The notes: a model not told the origin generated them from the sequence alone. DNA of 64,000 nt from Parasponia andersonii (GCA_002914805.1 JXTB01000197.1:539391-603390); one strand, 5' to 3'. Counted from the stretch's first letter, positions 38,434 to 51,629 are shown. Program-made: numbers and translations.

Positions 38434-39675
38434 GGCGGATTTGACTCTTTCTGAATAGTGTTTCCTGTTTGACAGAGGTGACGACGACGATCAGGAAGAA
38501 GACTCGCCCAAGAGAGCCACTCCAGGTTGCCCCCCCTGCCTCCTCCCTAAGCCCAGAGATGTTTTTGCTTTTTTTTTTTTTTTTAATCTGCTTCTTTTCT
38601 TCTTTCAATTCTGTGATATTATTCCTTTTTTTTTTGTGAGGATTTTATTTGTTTTTCTTCTAAGTTAAAAAATTATTTAAGATTTATCGCAATAAAATAA
38701 AAGAAAATAAAATAAAAAGAAAATGATGTGCTGCCTGCCTATAAACGACACTCGTTCTACATCTGAAAGATCCCGTCGTTTTGATGAATTAAATATCTTA
38801 GTCCACAATTTCTTTGTAATTTTAATCCCTGAGAAAATAATAATAATAATAATAATAAAACTTTAGATCTCATTTCACTCCCTAACTACTTTCAATGGGT
38901 CACTTTTTAAAAATAAATGTGCTAGTACTACCTGACTTTACTTTCTTCTGGGGAATAAGTGTACCGGAAAAAGCAATTTGACAGTGCGCGTGAATTCGAG
39001 GATTAAAGAATCAAATTTTAATAAGCCGTGTATTATTTTTCTTTAAATTTATAGTAAGTGGTGATTAAATTTTATTTTAAAAAATATATATATATTTTTA
39101 TTATATAGCCGAATTATATATTTTTGTTAAACCTACTTAAAAATATAATATTTTTTAAAAATGTATTATATACGTATTTTTCACCCATATAAAATATTTC
39201 TAAGCAATTTCATTTTTTCTTTCAAATCCAATTAATTTTTATCCCAATAGATCTTTGTTATTATTTATCATACAATACTGCTTTTGTTTTGGATTATTGA
39301 ACTTTTAATAAATTATCCATAAACAGTATTCAAAATTTATGAAAAATTACATTAAAATATAAGAAGAAAATGTAATATTTTTATAAAAAAAAATTACACG
39401 TTTTCTCAGAGTATTTTTAGACACGTACTTTTTAAATTAATCGTATTATACACATATGAATAAATTTACAAATTTTTGGCATACCTATATTTTTATACCG
39501 AATTTTTAAAAGTATTTTTCATAAAAAAATCTGAATTATACACGTCTGTACTATTAGCCGTTCCATTCCCGTCCCGTATTTTGCTATGGGTGTTAGCACT
39601 ATGATTTTGTCTTGTTTCGAACAATCCCAATCTAAATTTAAAAATTTTGTGACTAAAGCTGAAGACAAAGATATT
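38434..39675. other. CK2 alpha leader/promoter region and AT-rich spacer
   Basis: The leader of the CK2 alpha gene lies just above 38433. A run of T at 38569-38584 and an (AAT)n run near 38838-38859 occur. The remainder (38900-39600) is AT-rich without a recognisable gene. Confidence 0.6.
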
Positions 39676-39982
39676 TCAAATACTGCTCTTATCAGATGAT
39701 TGTCTCGTTATATCCCTCTTCCCGTTAGAGCCACTACTGGGCTTACCGAAAGCTCTCATTGGGCTCGCAAAGGCCCAACCCCAGCTCTTACTCCGCCCAT
39801 GAGCAAGTAGGCCTGCACCAGGCCCATTAAGCCCACCGACTGGTTCTCCGCTCATTTCTTCCGCCGATGACGAGACCCAATACGACGAAGACGACGACGT
39901 CAGTATGAACCCACCGAAGAGGCCACCGCACTTCACGCGCTCCTTCATGGAGTGGTGGCCTGCCGCGCCATTAGCGACGTTA
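39676..39982 (-). pseudogene. Orphan exon-like ORF of a gene fragment, family not recognised
   Basis: On the minus strand a polypyrimidine tract and CCGCAG at about 39983-39988 precede an open frame of about 102 codons, ending in TGA at 39676. The frame reads like real protein, with HHSMKERVKCGGLFGGF, a Ser run, AEEMSGEPVGGLNGPGAGLL and GRSKSWGWAFASPMRAFGKP, in locally GC-richer DNA than its surroundings. It looks like the last exon of a plant gene, phase 2 at its 5' border. No matching upstream exon was found between it and the TAF4 3' end about 840 bases away. It is therefore either a displaced gene fragment or the 3' end of a gene whose other exons I could not recognise. Confidence 0.45.
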
Positions 39983-40822
39983 CTGCGGAAAAAAAAATAA
40001 AAACAAAAATAAAGAAACCAGAATAGGATTTGCACTGTTTGTCAAGGACTGAAAATTGGATTAACGCTTATCCAAAATCAAAACCAGTCATTTACATTTT
40101 AAAAGTTATGGAGACTTCGATTTTTCTCCTCCCAACCCTTTTCTCATTTTAGTCCATGAACTTCCAAATTTCTTATTCTATAACCCTTAATCATGTTTTT
40201 GTCTCAAATTTGGCCCAACGTTTAACATGTTAGTTCCGCCCCCCAAAAAAAAAAAACAAAGAACAAAACAAAAAAGAGAGAGAGACAAAACAGATTTAGG
40301 AATAGGAAAATAGGACATTTATAAAATTTAGGGCCAATATCAGACTAAAGTTTTGGAGCCGAAAATGAAATATAAATCTAGACTTTTGTCACACGTCCTT
40401 TTTTCGTTATCCCGACTGGAGAATATAAATAAATAAATAGTCAATCAATATAAATTAGAAGCTCCTTTCAGAAAAAAAAAAAAAAAAAAAATCAATAAAT
40501 TAGAATGTAGTGTAATTCATTAGTACAGGCTGACAGCGTATAATGATTTATCTATCAGCAGTTAATATTATGTATATAATTGGTAATACAACGAAACTAG
40601 CACTGGCCAGCTTTGCAATACAAGCTTCGACCCTCCATGCGGCAAGCCTAAAGTCGAAAAATACTCGCAAGGAATAACTGCGGAGGATTCTAACTAGTAA
40701 CCACACACCTAGTTCAGCCATATTGGGCATCTTGGTTTTCACAACTCTTTTTTCCTTTTTCAAAATCAGTATTTAGAAGCAAAACCGGATATGATTTCAG
40801 TCGGAGCAACTGTTTTATTAGA
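39983..40822. other. Spacer and probable TAF4 3' untranslated region
   Basis: The part nearest 40822 should be the TAF4 3' untranslated region. The frame at 40548-40763 lies in it and has no recognisable domain. Poly-A runs occur near 40244 and 40471. No gene found. Confidence 0.55.
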
Positions 40823-43800
40823 TTATTCCCCAGTTGCATCAGCTTGAACTTTCTCATACAAACGATACATGAGAGTAGACCGAGACATCTGAGGTTCCCT
40901 TTCGAGGACAGCAATTACATCCTTGATGGTTATAATACTACGAACCACCTTAGTTTGAGGCACCACAACTTGGTTTCTTCCAAATTTTCTAACAACACCT
41001 GGCAAAGCAAATGTTGGCAACAAAAAACAAATCAAGAACAATCCTGATAGAATGAGAATAGGCAAGAGGTTTTCTTCAACCAATATCAACCTAAACGAAC
41101 GATAAAACAAACAGTAGGCCGTGAACCAAAGTACGAAAAAGATATTAGGAGACTGTTTACATCCCATATTGGCATTCGAGATGGAGGCTGATTAAATTCT
41201 TTTGATCAAAACCAAGGAGAAAAAAGAAAATGTAGAACTGACAGAAGTTATACAGGGGAAAGTAACAAAACCACCAAACGACAGCGTCAACTGTCATGCA
41301 ACAACTTTCAAAAATGCCTCTCGACAGAGGTTAACATTGAAAAGTAAAAAAACCACCAAACGTCAGTGTCAACTGAAACACCAACAGACACTGGCAACTG
41401 TAATGCAACAATTTTCAATATGCCTCTCAACAGAAGTTAACACTTAAAAGTAACAAAGCCATCAACCGACACTGTCAACTGTCATGCAACAATGTTCAAC
41501 ATGCCTCTCAACTTCTGGAACAGCTTATGGGCCTTAACGAAGATGAGAATTTGAATCATGCGCCAATGCACATGTAAGTTATTTGCATTCTCAACTAAAT
41601 GAAGGAAAGCATCCTCATGCAACAAAACCTTACTGATTTGAGAATCATCAAATTGAAACAATTTGAAGTTACGTACTTATTGTTGTAAAACAAGAAATCA
41701 ATGTCCATGATTCATCACAATTATGTCTCAATATACCAGTTATAATATCAGCAGTTCATCAACGTATGGAGCCAGCGACTAGCTATGAAATCAAGATCCG
41801 GTTAGTAATTTAAAACTTACCAGGAGCAGCAAAAGAAGCTGCACCACTTCTTTTCTCAGCCTCCTGATGGTCTTTCGTGGTTTTTCCAGGTGTCGATGAA
41901 TTCTTGCGGTTTACATCTTTAGTTGGTTGGGAGCCAGATGCTGCATCTGTCCCTCCTTCACGTTTTTGTCGGGCTTGTTCAGCCATAAGCTGCCATTTTG
42001 AAAGCATGTCATCTCCTCCAACGGCAGCACGGGCAGCAACATTTGCAGCTGTTGTCCTCATTTTGTCATCTTCCTCTTTGTTTGGTTGTCCCTTTAGGAG
42101 GGAAAAATAGAGAAGAAAATGATTTCCTTAACTGTGTTTGAAATAAATCTAACACTCTAGGAAGAAAGTATCCTTGATACCTTAAATGATTTAGCTCGAC
42201 CATCATCTTTCTCCTTTTCACCATCCACTCCATTATTACTGTCAGGCTGCATAGAAAGATGTAGACTTCAAAACTTTTTGAAAGTACACAGGACATACAT
42301 ACAGAATTCTTTTTCAAATACTAGCGTGCAGGAAAGCAATTATTATTCCAAGTAGGCACTTTATCAGGGAATTTAAGATAAAAATGCACCAAACACACTT
42401 CATTTTGTTTTCGAAGCTTTTCTGCCTCTGCCTGTTTTCTTTCCCACTCATCCCTAGCTTTCCGATTCATTGTCATAATTTGAAGCCGAATATCTGATGT
42501 GGTAACAGTCTGGTGTCTTGACTTCTCAGTATCAGCGCGCTAGTGAAATCCAATCAACATAAGAACATACACAGCAAGGAGATAACTCAAAACTTCAAGT
42601 AAGCATGAAGAGAGAAGAGGGAAAAGAAATAAAAACTAACCTGCTTCGACAGTCTAATTAGATTATCTATCAGCCCACGCATTCTTTCCTCCACAGACTG
42701 ATAGTCCAATTAGTGGTTAGCACATAATAGAACATGTAATGTGAATATCTAAATAGAAAATGAGAAGGATTAAGCAAGTAGCCAGCATCTCACCAGTGAC
42801 AAGCATCGCTCCACATCATTGCTTATACCTTTCAAACCACATTTGGCCACTGCAAGCACAAAATGTGCAAAAAGATGAATCAAGCTCAATGAACGGTGTT
42901 TTCCTTTTGAGAGATTAGTAAGCTGCATATGTTAATGGAAACGAAAACAATCCATGGAAAAGAGGGAACGTATGTATCTCTTAACTGATTTCTGCCAATT
43001 TTTTCTGCAGGGGAATCTTCTGCAAGATCAACCTTTCTTCTTCTTCTTGCACAACTTTTCGAGAAGCTTCAGATACTCGACTATCCTCCTTGGGCCCAGA
43101 AAAAAGCTGTTCTTCCTCTTCCTATTTGGTGCAAAACATAATAAGGCAAGGTTAAATCACTCATAAATTACCTAAAAGTCTCCTATAGCCAGAGTTGAAA
43201 TTGACAATATACTGTACCCTAAGATTAACTCCACTAACAGCAGTAACATCATTGAGTTGTTCAATGCTTTGATCCAAAAAGTTTCCAGAGACTTTTTGCT
43301 TCTTACTGCATCCAAAAAACAACGAGAGTGGCACAAGAAAAGAAAAGAGAGAGAGAGAGAGAAGCAACACAATGTTTTGGATGAGCAAATTGAAAGCATC
43401 CTATGACTGTGACACAAGTAGTCAAGTATACAATAGCATTTGCTTAAATCACCTTGCTGGTGGTGGTGAAGAACCAAGTGCTTCGAGCGGCTTCTTCTGG
43501 CCAATAGAAGGCTTTTTTGGAGGTGTCTTATTATTAATTCCAACGGGAGCAGTTCCAGAAGGGGCCCGAGCTCCCAACTGAGAGAGATCATCATATCAAA
43601 TAAAAGCTTTATGGCTCAAAAAATAAAAATTTACAGCACAACAAGGATTCACCTTCAAATTGGTCAACCAAGACTAGTACAAAGACAACAGACTTTATAA
43701 CAATCCCTCCATATAGTTTCCAACTTTTCCTACAAGGGTACCCAAAATAGTTTGCACTTTCTTAAGTATATCAGATGTGCAACACTCAACGTTTTTTTAA

Positions 43801-46747
43801 TTTTTTTCACCCTCCCCCTGGAAGGAAAAAAAAAACAGTCGGAGAGCACTCTTTTAGGCACAAAATGAGGTGATTCTAATGGGAGAAAAAAAAAAACGAA
43901 AACTGATGTACTCTCTTTTAGGCATCATATTTGAAAATGGAAAACTAACTTCAGATTGCTTAGTAATAAACAAACATATCGGTCTTTTCAATGCTTGCTA
44001 ACCACATTACACATCTACATCAACTACATACCTAAAACAAAAGTACCAAGAAGCAACAAGTGCAAACTACATTGGCTACCCTTGTATATAATCTTACTTA
44101 GTTGGAACAAGTTAACAACAAATACACTAGTATTATATAAGGAAATTATTCATGGAGACCTAAAAATAGCATATACAGCAGAGAAAGATGATAGAAATGG
44201 AATTACTGGGACACTTGGATCCGGTTGCACGGTCATGGTTGAAGAAAGTGAATTCGGGGGTGCCATTGTGGTTGCTGAATGAACAATGCCTGCAGAAGTT
44301 GGATAACCCATTCTTGAAGGTTGCTTCTCTAAAGAGTCATCTCTTAAAGTTCCAGATAACGTGTTTCCCTGTTCAAACTGTGCAGCAGAAACAGAAGGTA
44401 ATCCCTGTGAAGATGATGGAGTCTTGTGCTGCAGCTCGGTAGCCTGCTCAACTGGTTCAGGTTTTACGTAAGACATTGATGATAGTGGACCAGCATTCTG
44501 ATCTTTATTTGTTGGTGGTTGCCAAGGAACTGGATTCTGTTGAATGGTGGAATTGCCTACAAAATGAGAAAGAGACCCACCATGCATTCGACTAGGATCA
44601 CTAATTGAATTTTGTCTCTCCAATTTGGATACACCCAAGACGTTCCCACCATGTGTTTCCCCACCTAGCTGAGCTGATCCCATGCTTTGAAGTTGTGAGA
44701 TTTGCCTCATTTGTGAATCATGTAGTTGCGGTTTGAGAGCCAATGTTGAAGTATTGACATTTGTCCCAGAATACAAGTGAGAGCTACTACCATTACCTCC
44801 GTACGAGGAGAAGGATGCCTGTGGAAAGTGCAAATGTTGCTGTTGCTGCTTGTTAAGTCCTTGCATAGGATCTCTCTCTTGATTGGTAGTAACCACAGTG
44901 GAAGAAGGCAGTTGATTAACATGCTTTCCATGAGAGTCTAACTGGCGATCGGCCTCACGTAACATTTGAACATTTTTTTCCACGATTTGGTGGCTTGGAT
45001 TGGTCAGCATTTGGCCCGTTGGAGCAGGTACGTGTGAGACATCTGCAGAAGAGCTTGTACTCTTCTGATGAACTTGTGCAAATGGTCGAGGATCAGTAAA
45101 CTGTGTGGCCCCCAAATTGACAGATGGCATCCCTGGAGGCTGTTTCCGCGCTGATGCTTGAGACTGTAACTGGTATTGTTTGGAGCTTGGTTGAAAGTTC
45201 TGTAATATGCTAGTTTTAAGCTTAATCATGAAATCAAATGTTCTAAAGTAATAAGAGCATTCTGTAATTACCTGTGATTGCACTGTCATTACTGCCAATT
45301 TGAGCACCTGCTCGCCAACAACACCTCTAATGAGACGGACAAATGACTCTTTGGAGATTTCTTCTCTCTGAAAGTACAAAAACCAATTTGATATAGGGAA
45401 CGAATGTCTAATGGTACAAATGATGGTTTACGACGAAACTTGTATATAACACCCACCTTGAGTTTACCAAATAACTCTTGAAGTTGCATGCCCTTATCTT
45501 TATCAAGTTGGTTCATTAAAACGGGTAATAACAAGCCAAAGGGTACTTGTTTACTACGAGCAGGTGGGTTGCTTGCCTGCTCCGGGACTGTAGCCTGTTG
45601 ATTACTCATCTTCTGGAGCTTTAAGTACTGTGAGTCACCGTCTGGAATATGCACTCTGTCTGGTTCGTGCATCGTGACAGGATTTTTCCCAGAAATCTGC
45701 ATCCCAGTTGCTTGAGGAATCTGGAGAGGCTTTTGTTCAGTCTGCCTCTGTTGACGATCATCTTGGGACGGCATCAAAGGCAAACCAAGGTCATTGACTT
45801 CCTGCGGGGCATTATTATTATCATGTTGTTGTTGTTGAAGTGGTGGTGGTGGTGGTGGTTGTGGTTCTGGTTGTGGTTCTGGTTCTGGTTGTGGTTGTGG
45901 TTGTGGTGGTGATTGTGTTTTGTTCAGACTTTCAGGAATTGGTTCATGTTTCACTAGCCCCTGCCCCTGCAAAGACGAATTTGTTGTTTGCGGTTGCGCA
46001 CCTTTCTGGTCTTGTTGAATTTGAAAGTTTGTAGTTTCATCTCGAGTAACCGTTTGGAATTGTGGTAGTGACTGATGAGAAGTAGTGTTGCTTCCTTGGG
46101 ACAAACCCGCTGGTTTATAATTTGATCAAATGCTTCATTAAATAATCAAGAAATTTCCCAAATGAAAAACAAAAAAACAAAACAAAACAAAAACCCAAAA
46201 AAATTTGACCATAGAAACTTAACTTAACCCTACCACCCTCTTTCTATAGATTCTTAAGAAAAAATAATAATAATTTAAGAAACTTAACTAATTTAAGTTA
46301 CGACCATGCAATCACAAAAGAAACGAAAATAACAAATTATTAACAAGCTAAACGGAAAAAAATAAATAAATAAATAAATAGTAGATTAAAGAAACTTGAA
46401 ATTCCTCTTCCTCTATCTCCCTTTCCAAAATCTAAAAGAGACCCATGTTATAAAAACCGATATATAATCCAAGGAAAGGAAAGGAAATGAAATGGAACGG
46501 AAAATACAGGAGTCTGGATCAGAGGGCTGAGAAGATGAGGCATCCCCTCCAATGTCTCTATTAAGGGCAGCCTGGAAAGCTTCAACGTCTGCCCCTGAAT
46601 GCATGCTTTCGTCCTTCAAAACAATTCAATTTCAATTCCAATTCCATCCTTATAAAACCCTAAAAAAAAATATTTATACAGTGCCGATAAAGAGAGAGAA
46701 GGAACCTCATCGTCTTCAAGGAGCTTCTTCATAATGGAGGGGTCCAT
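40823..46747 (-). CDS. TAF4: Transcription initiation factor TFIID subunit 4 (TAF4/TAF4b-like)
   Basis: Fourteen exons on the minus strand: 46747-46706, 46613-46508, 46109-45457, 45367-45272, 45199-44213, 43577-43453, 43305-43218, 43121-42986, 42849-42794, 42697-42641, 42539-42399, 42246-42181, 42091-41821 and 40998-40823. They sum to 3000 bases, 999 residues. The N-terminus [14 protein letters not shown], continuing [20 protein letters not shown], is diagnostic of plant TAF4. A Gln/Pro-rich stretch follows, then an RST domain (about 240-297, [20 protein letters not shown] and [16 protein letters not shown]), a long Ser/Gln-rich region encoded by the 987-base exon 5, and the C-terminal TAF4 domain (about 700-999) with [20 protein letters not shown] and [23 protein letters not shown]4 pairs with TAF12 through histone-fold contacts and scaffolds TFIID. 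The donor of exon 5 (AGT/GTCCCA) is weak and is the least certain border. Confidence 0.95.
41259..41511. repeat. Three-unit minisatellite in the last intron of TAF4
   Basis: Three head-to-tail units start AAAGTAACAAAACCACCAAA (41259), AAAGTAAAAAAACCACCAAA (41341) and AAAGTAACAAAGCCATCAAC (41447). Each carries GTCAACTG, ATGCAACAA and ATGCCTCTC. Unit 2 is longer by about 24 bases, with an internal partial copy of the TGGCAACTG word. The whole array is intronic (intron 40999-41820). Confidence 0.85.
45836..45910. repeat. Imperfect codon repeat encoding Pro/Gln/Glu tract of TAF4
   Basis: On the plus strand GGT and TGGTTC/TGGTTG words repeat. On the coding strand they encode a run of Pro, Gln and Glu residues inside exon 3 of TAF4. 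Such tracts in TAF4 are flexible activation or interaction regions and tend to vary in length. Confidence 0.8.
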
Positions 46748-49492
46748 ACCCTGATAATTTTGCGAGTCTAAGCCTCTTATAAAGATGGGCTTTTTTCCAA
46801 ACGGACTCTCAAGGTCGGCAATCGCAAACAATTTGGGGTCCGAAATGGTTGCAATTTATGTTATTTATCATGAAAATCGACGTTTGAAATAGTTGGATGA
46901 TAATAATCTTTATTGTTGTAAAATAAAATTTATAGATGAAAGATGAGAGATGAGAGATGAGATTAGGTCTCCGGAAACTAGAGGAAAATTTCTGAGGTTG
47001 GCGAAATTGGGGTTTTGAAGTGAGAGCGAGCGGGATCAGCTAATTACAGAAAAAAAAATAAATAAACGGAAACTTATAAACGATCAGGAAAAGCATCCGA
47101 TCCAGAAGGAGTTTATATAATTTGATTAAGAAGGATTCAGAACTTTGTTTCACGCTCAACTTCACTCTCGGCAAATAATAAATAAAAATAAAAAGGTTTA
47201 CGGCACACGTGGTTTTGAAGAATCCAATTTGTAACAATTTTGGTCTTTCAAGTTCTATTTTGGTTATCGAGTCTCTCTATTTTTCGACATGAAACAATAT
47301 TGATCTTATACTTTTTAAATTGCAACTTAATTTTAGATTTTTAACCACAATCATACGTAAAGAATATATTATAGTATTTAAAAGTGTATCTAAATAACGG
47401 AAAATGAATAAAAAAATTTAGAAAATATATTTATATTTTTTAGAGTTATTAGATCTACAAATTTAAGTAAATTTTTTTATAATTATTTATTTATATTATA
47501 CGAGAAATTAGATAAAATATACTTTTATAATAGTGAATTTTAGAAAATGCACTCATTCTAATAATTTTTAGATGAAATACACCCTTTTTAAAAAATGGGT
47601 ATAAAATGATTTTTACACCCTTAAGTGGAACGGGCTAAACAAAGTGTCGAAAAACTTGACAAAGAAAAAAAAGATACATTTTAGTATTTATTACCAAAAC
47701 GAGTTAGATAAGATGTCAAGCCGTGTTATACATAGTTTTGAGTCGCGTTAGAAAAGGTATCTAAAAACTTGACAAGAAAATAAAAAGGTTACACGTTTAC
47801 TATTTCGCACCAAATAATGTTAAACAGGGTGTTAAGTTACGCTAAACAAGGTGTAAGAAAACTCGATCTCCCTTATTTAGTCAGAATACGGATCCTTAAT
47901 GAGATAAATGATCAAAGTATTTTTATATTTAAAATAATTTAAAACTTAAAAATTTATATTTTACAAAAAACTCCTATTTATGTTTATGATTCATTAATTA
48001 TCTTTCAAATACACCTTTAGATACTATAATGTGTTATATATATATATATATATATGTCAAATATTTAATAATAGTTTATAATTTAGATGATTTAAAAATT
48101 AAATTGCTTCAAATACAAAAGTTCAGGGCCATTTCAAGGACTTGACTATAATTAGAACTTTGAGCACGAAATTATCACAAGTTAATAACAACATAATTCT
48201 ATTTATCTAAAACAATTTTTTTATAAAAAAAAGGGAAAAAAAAAACATCATTCTTTCTTTGTTTCAATAATAATATATATATATATATATATATTTGATC
48301 TTGTGTTTTGTACACTTTTATACTCGAATTATTCTAATTTTTGTATATCAAAAGTCTATTATCTATTCTATGTCAAACTAAAAAAATAAATAAAAGAGAA
48401 AAATCTACTATAATTGCTCTTACAAATGTATAAGCTAATAGTTTATAAGAAGTACTAGACCATTATTTTTTCTTCTTTAGTCTCACTAATTAATTAATAT
48501 GTGAACTCTACTGAATAATATTACTAAGTATAATGAGGTTTATTCTTTAGTCTATACGTCAAATAATGAGATATTAAGAATATAAAAATGGTGAATTTAA
48601 CATTTCTATATTTGAAGGCAATAGTTGACAAAGAAGAAAGGGTATGAAAAAACTATGAAAGCAAAATGAAAAAGAAAAAGGAAAAAATAAAAGAAAAAAA
48701 AAGAGATTATTTGTTAAGAGAGAATAATGGAAATATAAAAGTTGATAAAAAAAAAAATTTAGTGAGGGACACCAAATATTTCTCCCGTCAAAATTGAGAG
48801 AGAATAGAATAAAAATTATTGTAGCTTATGAGATAGTAGAAAAACTAAAACACTATTTTTGCACACAAAACTTTAAAATAATAATAATGCTAGTGATCCT
48901 ACATTTTTTAATATCCCTTGATATGGCAAATGAATTGTTAATGCATAATTGGTGAATTGAAACATACTACAAATAAGCTAAATAACATTCATTAATTATA
49001 TGTTGATAAATTAAATGTCACATCATGTAGTATTAACAATGTGAAATACTTAGCATTATCCTTAAGGGTAAAAAGTCATTATAAATTAAACTTTTTTTTT
49101 TTTTGATTGACTCTACTGTCACACTTCTTTCCACTTTCATAACACTATTTCTAAAATCACACTCTCATTAAAATTTAAAATTTTAAAACTACTTTTTATA
49201 GACTTTTATAGTCTAAATTTATCTATTCTCTTCCCACACTTCATTTTCTCTTCCTCCAGCTTGTGTTCATCCCTCTTTTTAGTTTTTACTTTTCGTTTTT
49301 TTTCCATTCCTCTCACCCTTTTTAGTATTGATTTACCAACACCTTTTTGATTTATTTATTTTTTTAAAAAAAAAAACAAGAACAACTCATTATAGATATA
49401 CATAAAGCCTTTATTTGTTCAAGAACTTTTCGTTCATAGGCAAATAGTAAACCCGATCACAGTCTGGGTTCTAAATCCTAAATAAATAGAGA

Positions 49493-49523
<31 letters not shown>

Positions 49524-50685
49524 CTAGATATTTAAATCTCATAACTTTCGATTTGTGTATTGAGCAATTATATTATAGAGACTAAATTTGTTATAATTTT
49601 TTTTTTTTAGGAAAATAAATTCGTTATAATCTAATAGCATGAAAAGAAAAATACAATCTTATGAATCACTCGTCTACAAGAGAATTAAGTTCAAAATAAA
49701 TTGTGTGTTGGAGAAAGGGTGGAAAAATTCTTTTCTTTCTAAAGGAGAAAAAAAAACTATTTATGTATTAAAAAGTAATTATACTCAATGTTGTTTTAGT
49801 AATAAAAAATTTTACTAAAAAGAGAAATGTGAAGAATAGACAGAGAGATGTTAATAGCTCCGTCATTTTTTTCCCTTTCATCTATATTAAGGGACTATAA
49901 AAGCACCCTTTAACAAAATTTAATATTTTATTTAATTCTTGGAATTTGATATGAACTTTTATTTTCTTAAGTTGTCAATATCCGGTTCGGGCCCCTTCCC
50001 AACTTAGCTTATGGGGGATACTTGGTGCGACCCAATATCAAGTTTTGAGAGACAACAGAGATTAGCTCAGCTATCAAAATTTGAACTTGAGACATCTACC
50101 TTAGTTAGACTTCTCATTCTACCCTCCTTGTCACTTGAACTAATTTCTTGTAGGCCTTTTTATAGTTATAATCATAATTTAACAGTACTCATCTTTCCTG
50201 ATCTTTAAAAAAAGAGAATAAAATAAAAAAAACTACTTATTTTTAATGGGATCCTCCTTAACGTAATGCAGAGAGATGAGCCTTTAATTATAGTTGGACA
50301 TGGTGGGCTAAAACAAATTAAATATTAATCAAAAGCTTTTTATAAATTCCTTCATAAAAACAATTTATATCCCAAATCAATGCTAATTTGTTCAATTTTT
50401 CTGGCTATTTTACCATTAACCCAATAAATTTTTATGGCATTTCAAAATTTTTTCCATATTTTTTCTTTGTTCTTAAGTTATATTTTTCTAAAATTAAGAA
50501 GTTTTATTCATTTTTTTTTTTTAAAAAGAAGAAGAAGTAGTTTGGAGGCTTGCCTCCATTCTGGTGTTTGAATTGATTAGAACTCTAAAGAGAACAAATA
50601 GAAAGAGAAAGTTATGAGGAAGAAGAGAAAAGTAAAATTGTAGGGAAGTATATATTAGACTATTGTATTTCTACTATTTTGAATT
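46748..50685. other. TAF4 leader region and long AT-rich intergenic DNA
   Basis: The TAF4 leader and promoter lie directly above 46747 (about 46748-47040). The rest is very AT-rich, with (TA)n runs near 48040, 48273 and 49500 and poly-A or poly-T runs. No coding region or RNA gene is recognised. Confidence 0.6.
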
Positions 50686-51379
50686 GGGTTGACAACAGTC
50701 CTTAACATTTTCCTTGTTTGGCACTTAGGTTCCTAAAGTTTCACAAGTAGCACTTAAGTCCCTAACATTTTCTTTCTTCAACATCCGTTGTTCTTTTATT
50801 ATTTTCCATCCAATATGACAGTTAATTAGCATATGACTTATATAAAGAGCGTTTGAAAGAGAAAGAAAAATAAACATAGCCAAATAAAAGGTCTACATAA
50901 AATAAATTGTGCTTTTCTATGTGAAAAATAAATTATTTGTGTGACATTTATATCTTTCTAATAAATAATTATATTTTATTCTTAAAAAATTGATGAAATA
51001 TGATGTTGATCTTTTCTATATAGTTTAGCCAGTAACATTGACTTATAAACTAAAATATAAAATTAGAAAGATTAAATTTATCATTCATTTAGTCATCGCA
51101 GAAAACATTTTTTTTCTGCATTATATATATGTATGGACCAGTTTTATGGTTTAATGAATAATAATTTAATCTTTCTAATTTTATATTTTAGTTTATAAAT
51201 CAATATTTGGGACCTAAGTGCCAAATAAGGAAAACGTTAAGGGCTTAAGTGAAACTTTTGAAACATCAGGGACCTAAGTATCAAAGAAAGAAAATGTTAG
51301 GGGACCTAAGTGCTATTTTTGAAATATTAGGGACTAAGTGCCAAACAAGGGAAATGTTAGGGACCTAGCTGCTATGCCC
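50686..51379. mobile_element. Mutator-type non-autonomous element (MULE-MITE) with 10-bp target duplication
   Basis: The element starts GGG and ends CCC. ATTTTGAATT flanks it perfectly on both sides (50676-50685 and 51380-51389). The terminal inverted repeats share TAACATTT(T/C)CCTTGTTTGG and CACTTAG. Further in, AAACTAAAATATAAAATTAG near 51048 is matched by its complement near 51175, giving nested inverted arms. It is 694 bases long with no coding capacity. The right half carries several copies of GGGACCTAAGTG, so the arms are unequal in repeat number. A 9-11 bp target duplication is typical of Mutator-like elements. Confidence 0.8.
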
Positions 51380-51470
51380 ATTTTGAATTTTTTTTTATTT
51401 AAATCTAGTGGGTGAATTGTTCCATCGATGAAAAAATACCTATATATTACTTCAAAACCGAAATTATTTA

Positions 51471-51629
51471 GGACGCGTTTAGTACAAGATTTAAATTATA
51501 TTCTTTAAATCCAGAAATAACATTTATATAAAAGGTTAGAAGAATAAATATTTTATCATTTCAACTTTATACCTGAAAATTATTTCTGAATTTGAAGAAT
51601 AAGATTCAAATTATATACCAAATGTGTTT
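51471..51629. mobile_element. Short fold-back MITE, TTA target duplication
   Basis: The left arm GGACGCGTTTAGTACAAGAT runs into TTTAAATTATATTC. The right arm, reverse-complemented, reads ACACATTTGGTATATAATTT then GAATCTTATTC, giving near-continuous inverted repeats over most of the 159 bases. TTA occurs at 51468-51470 and 51630-51632. It is a different sequence from the copies at 348 and 13059 but of the same general type. Confidence 0.6.

Noticed and set aside
40548..40763. Minus-strand 71-codon frame after TAF4
   Set aside because: It lies in the expected 3' untranslated region of TAF4 and has no start context or homology.
45649..46034. Plus-strand Trp/Leu and Val-rich frames
   Set aside because: They are the complement of the Pro/Gln/Glu tract of TAF4 exon 3.
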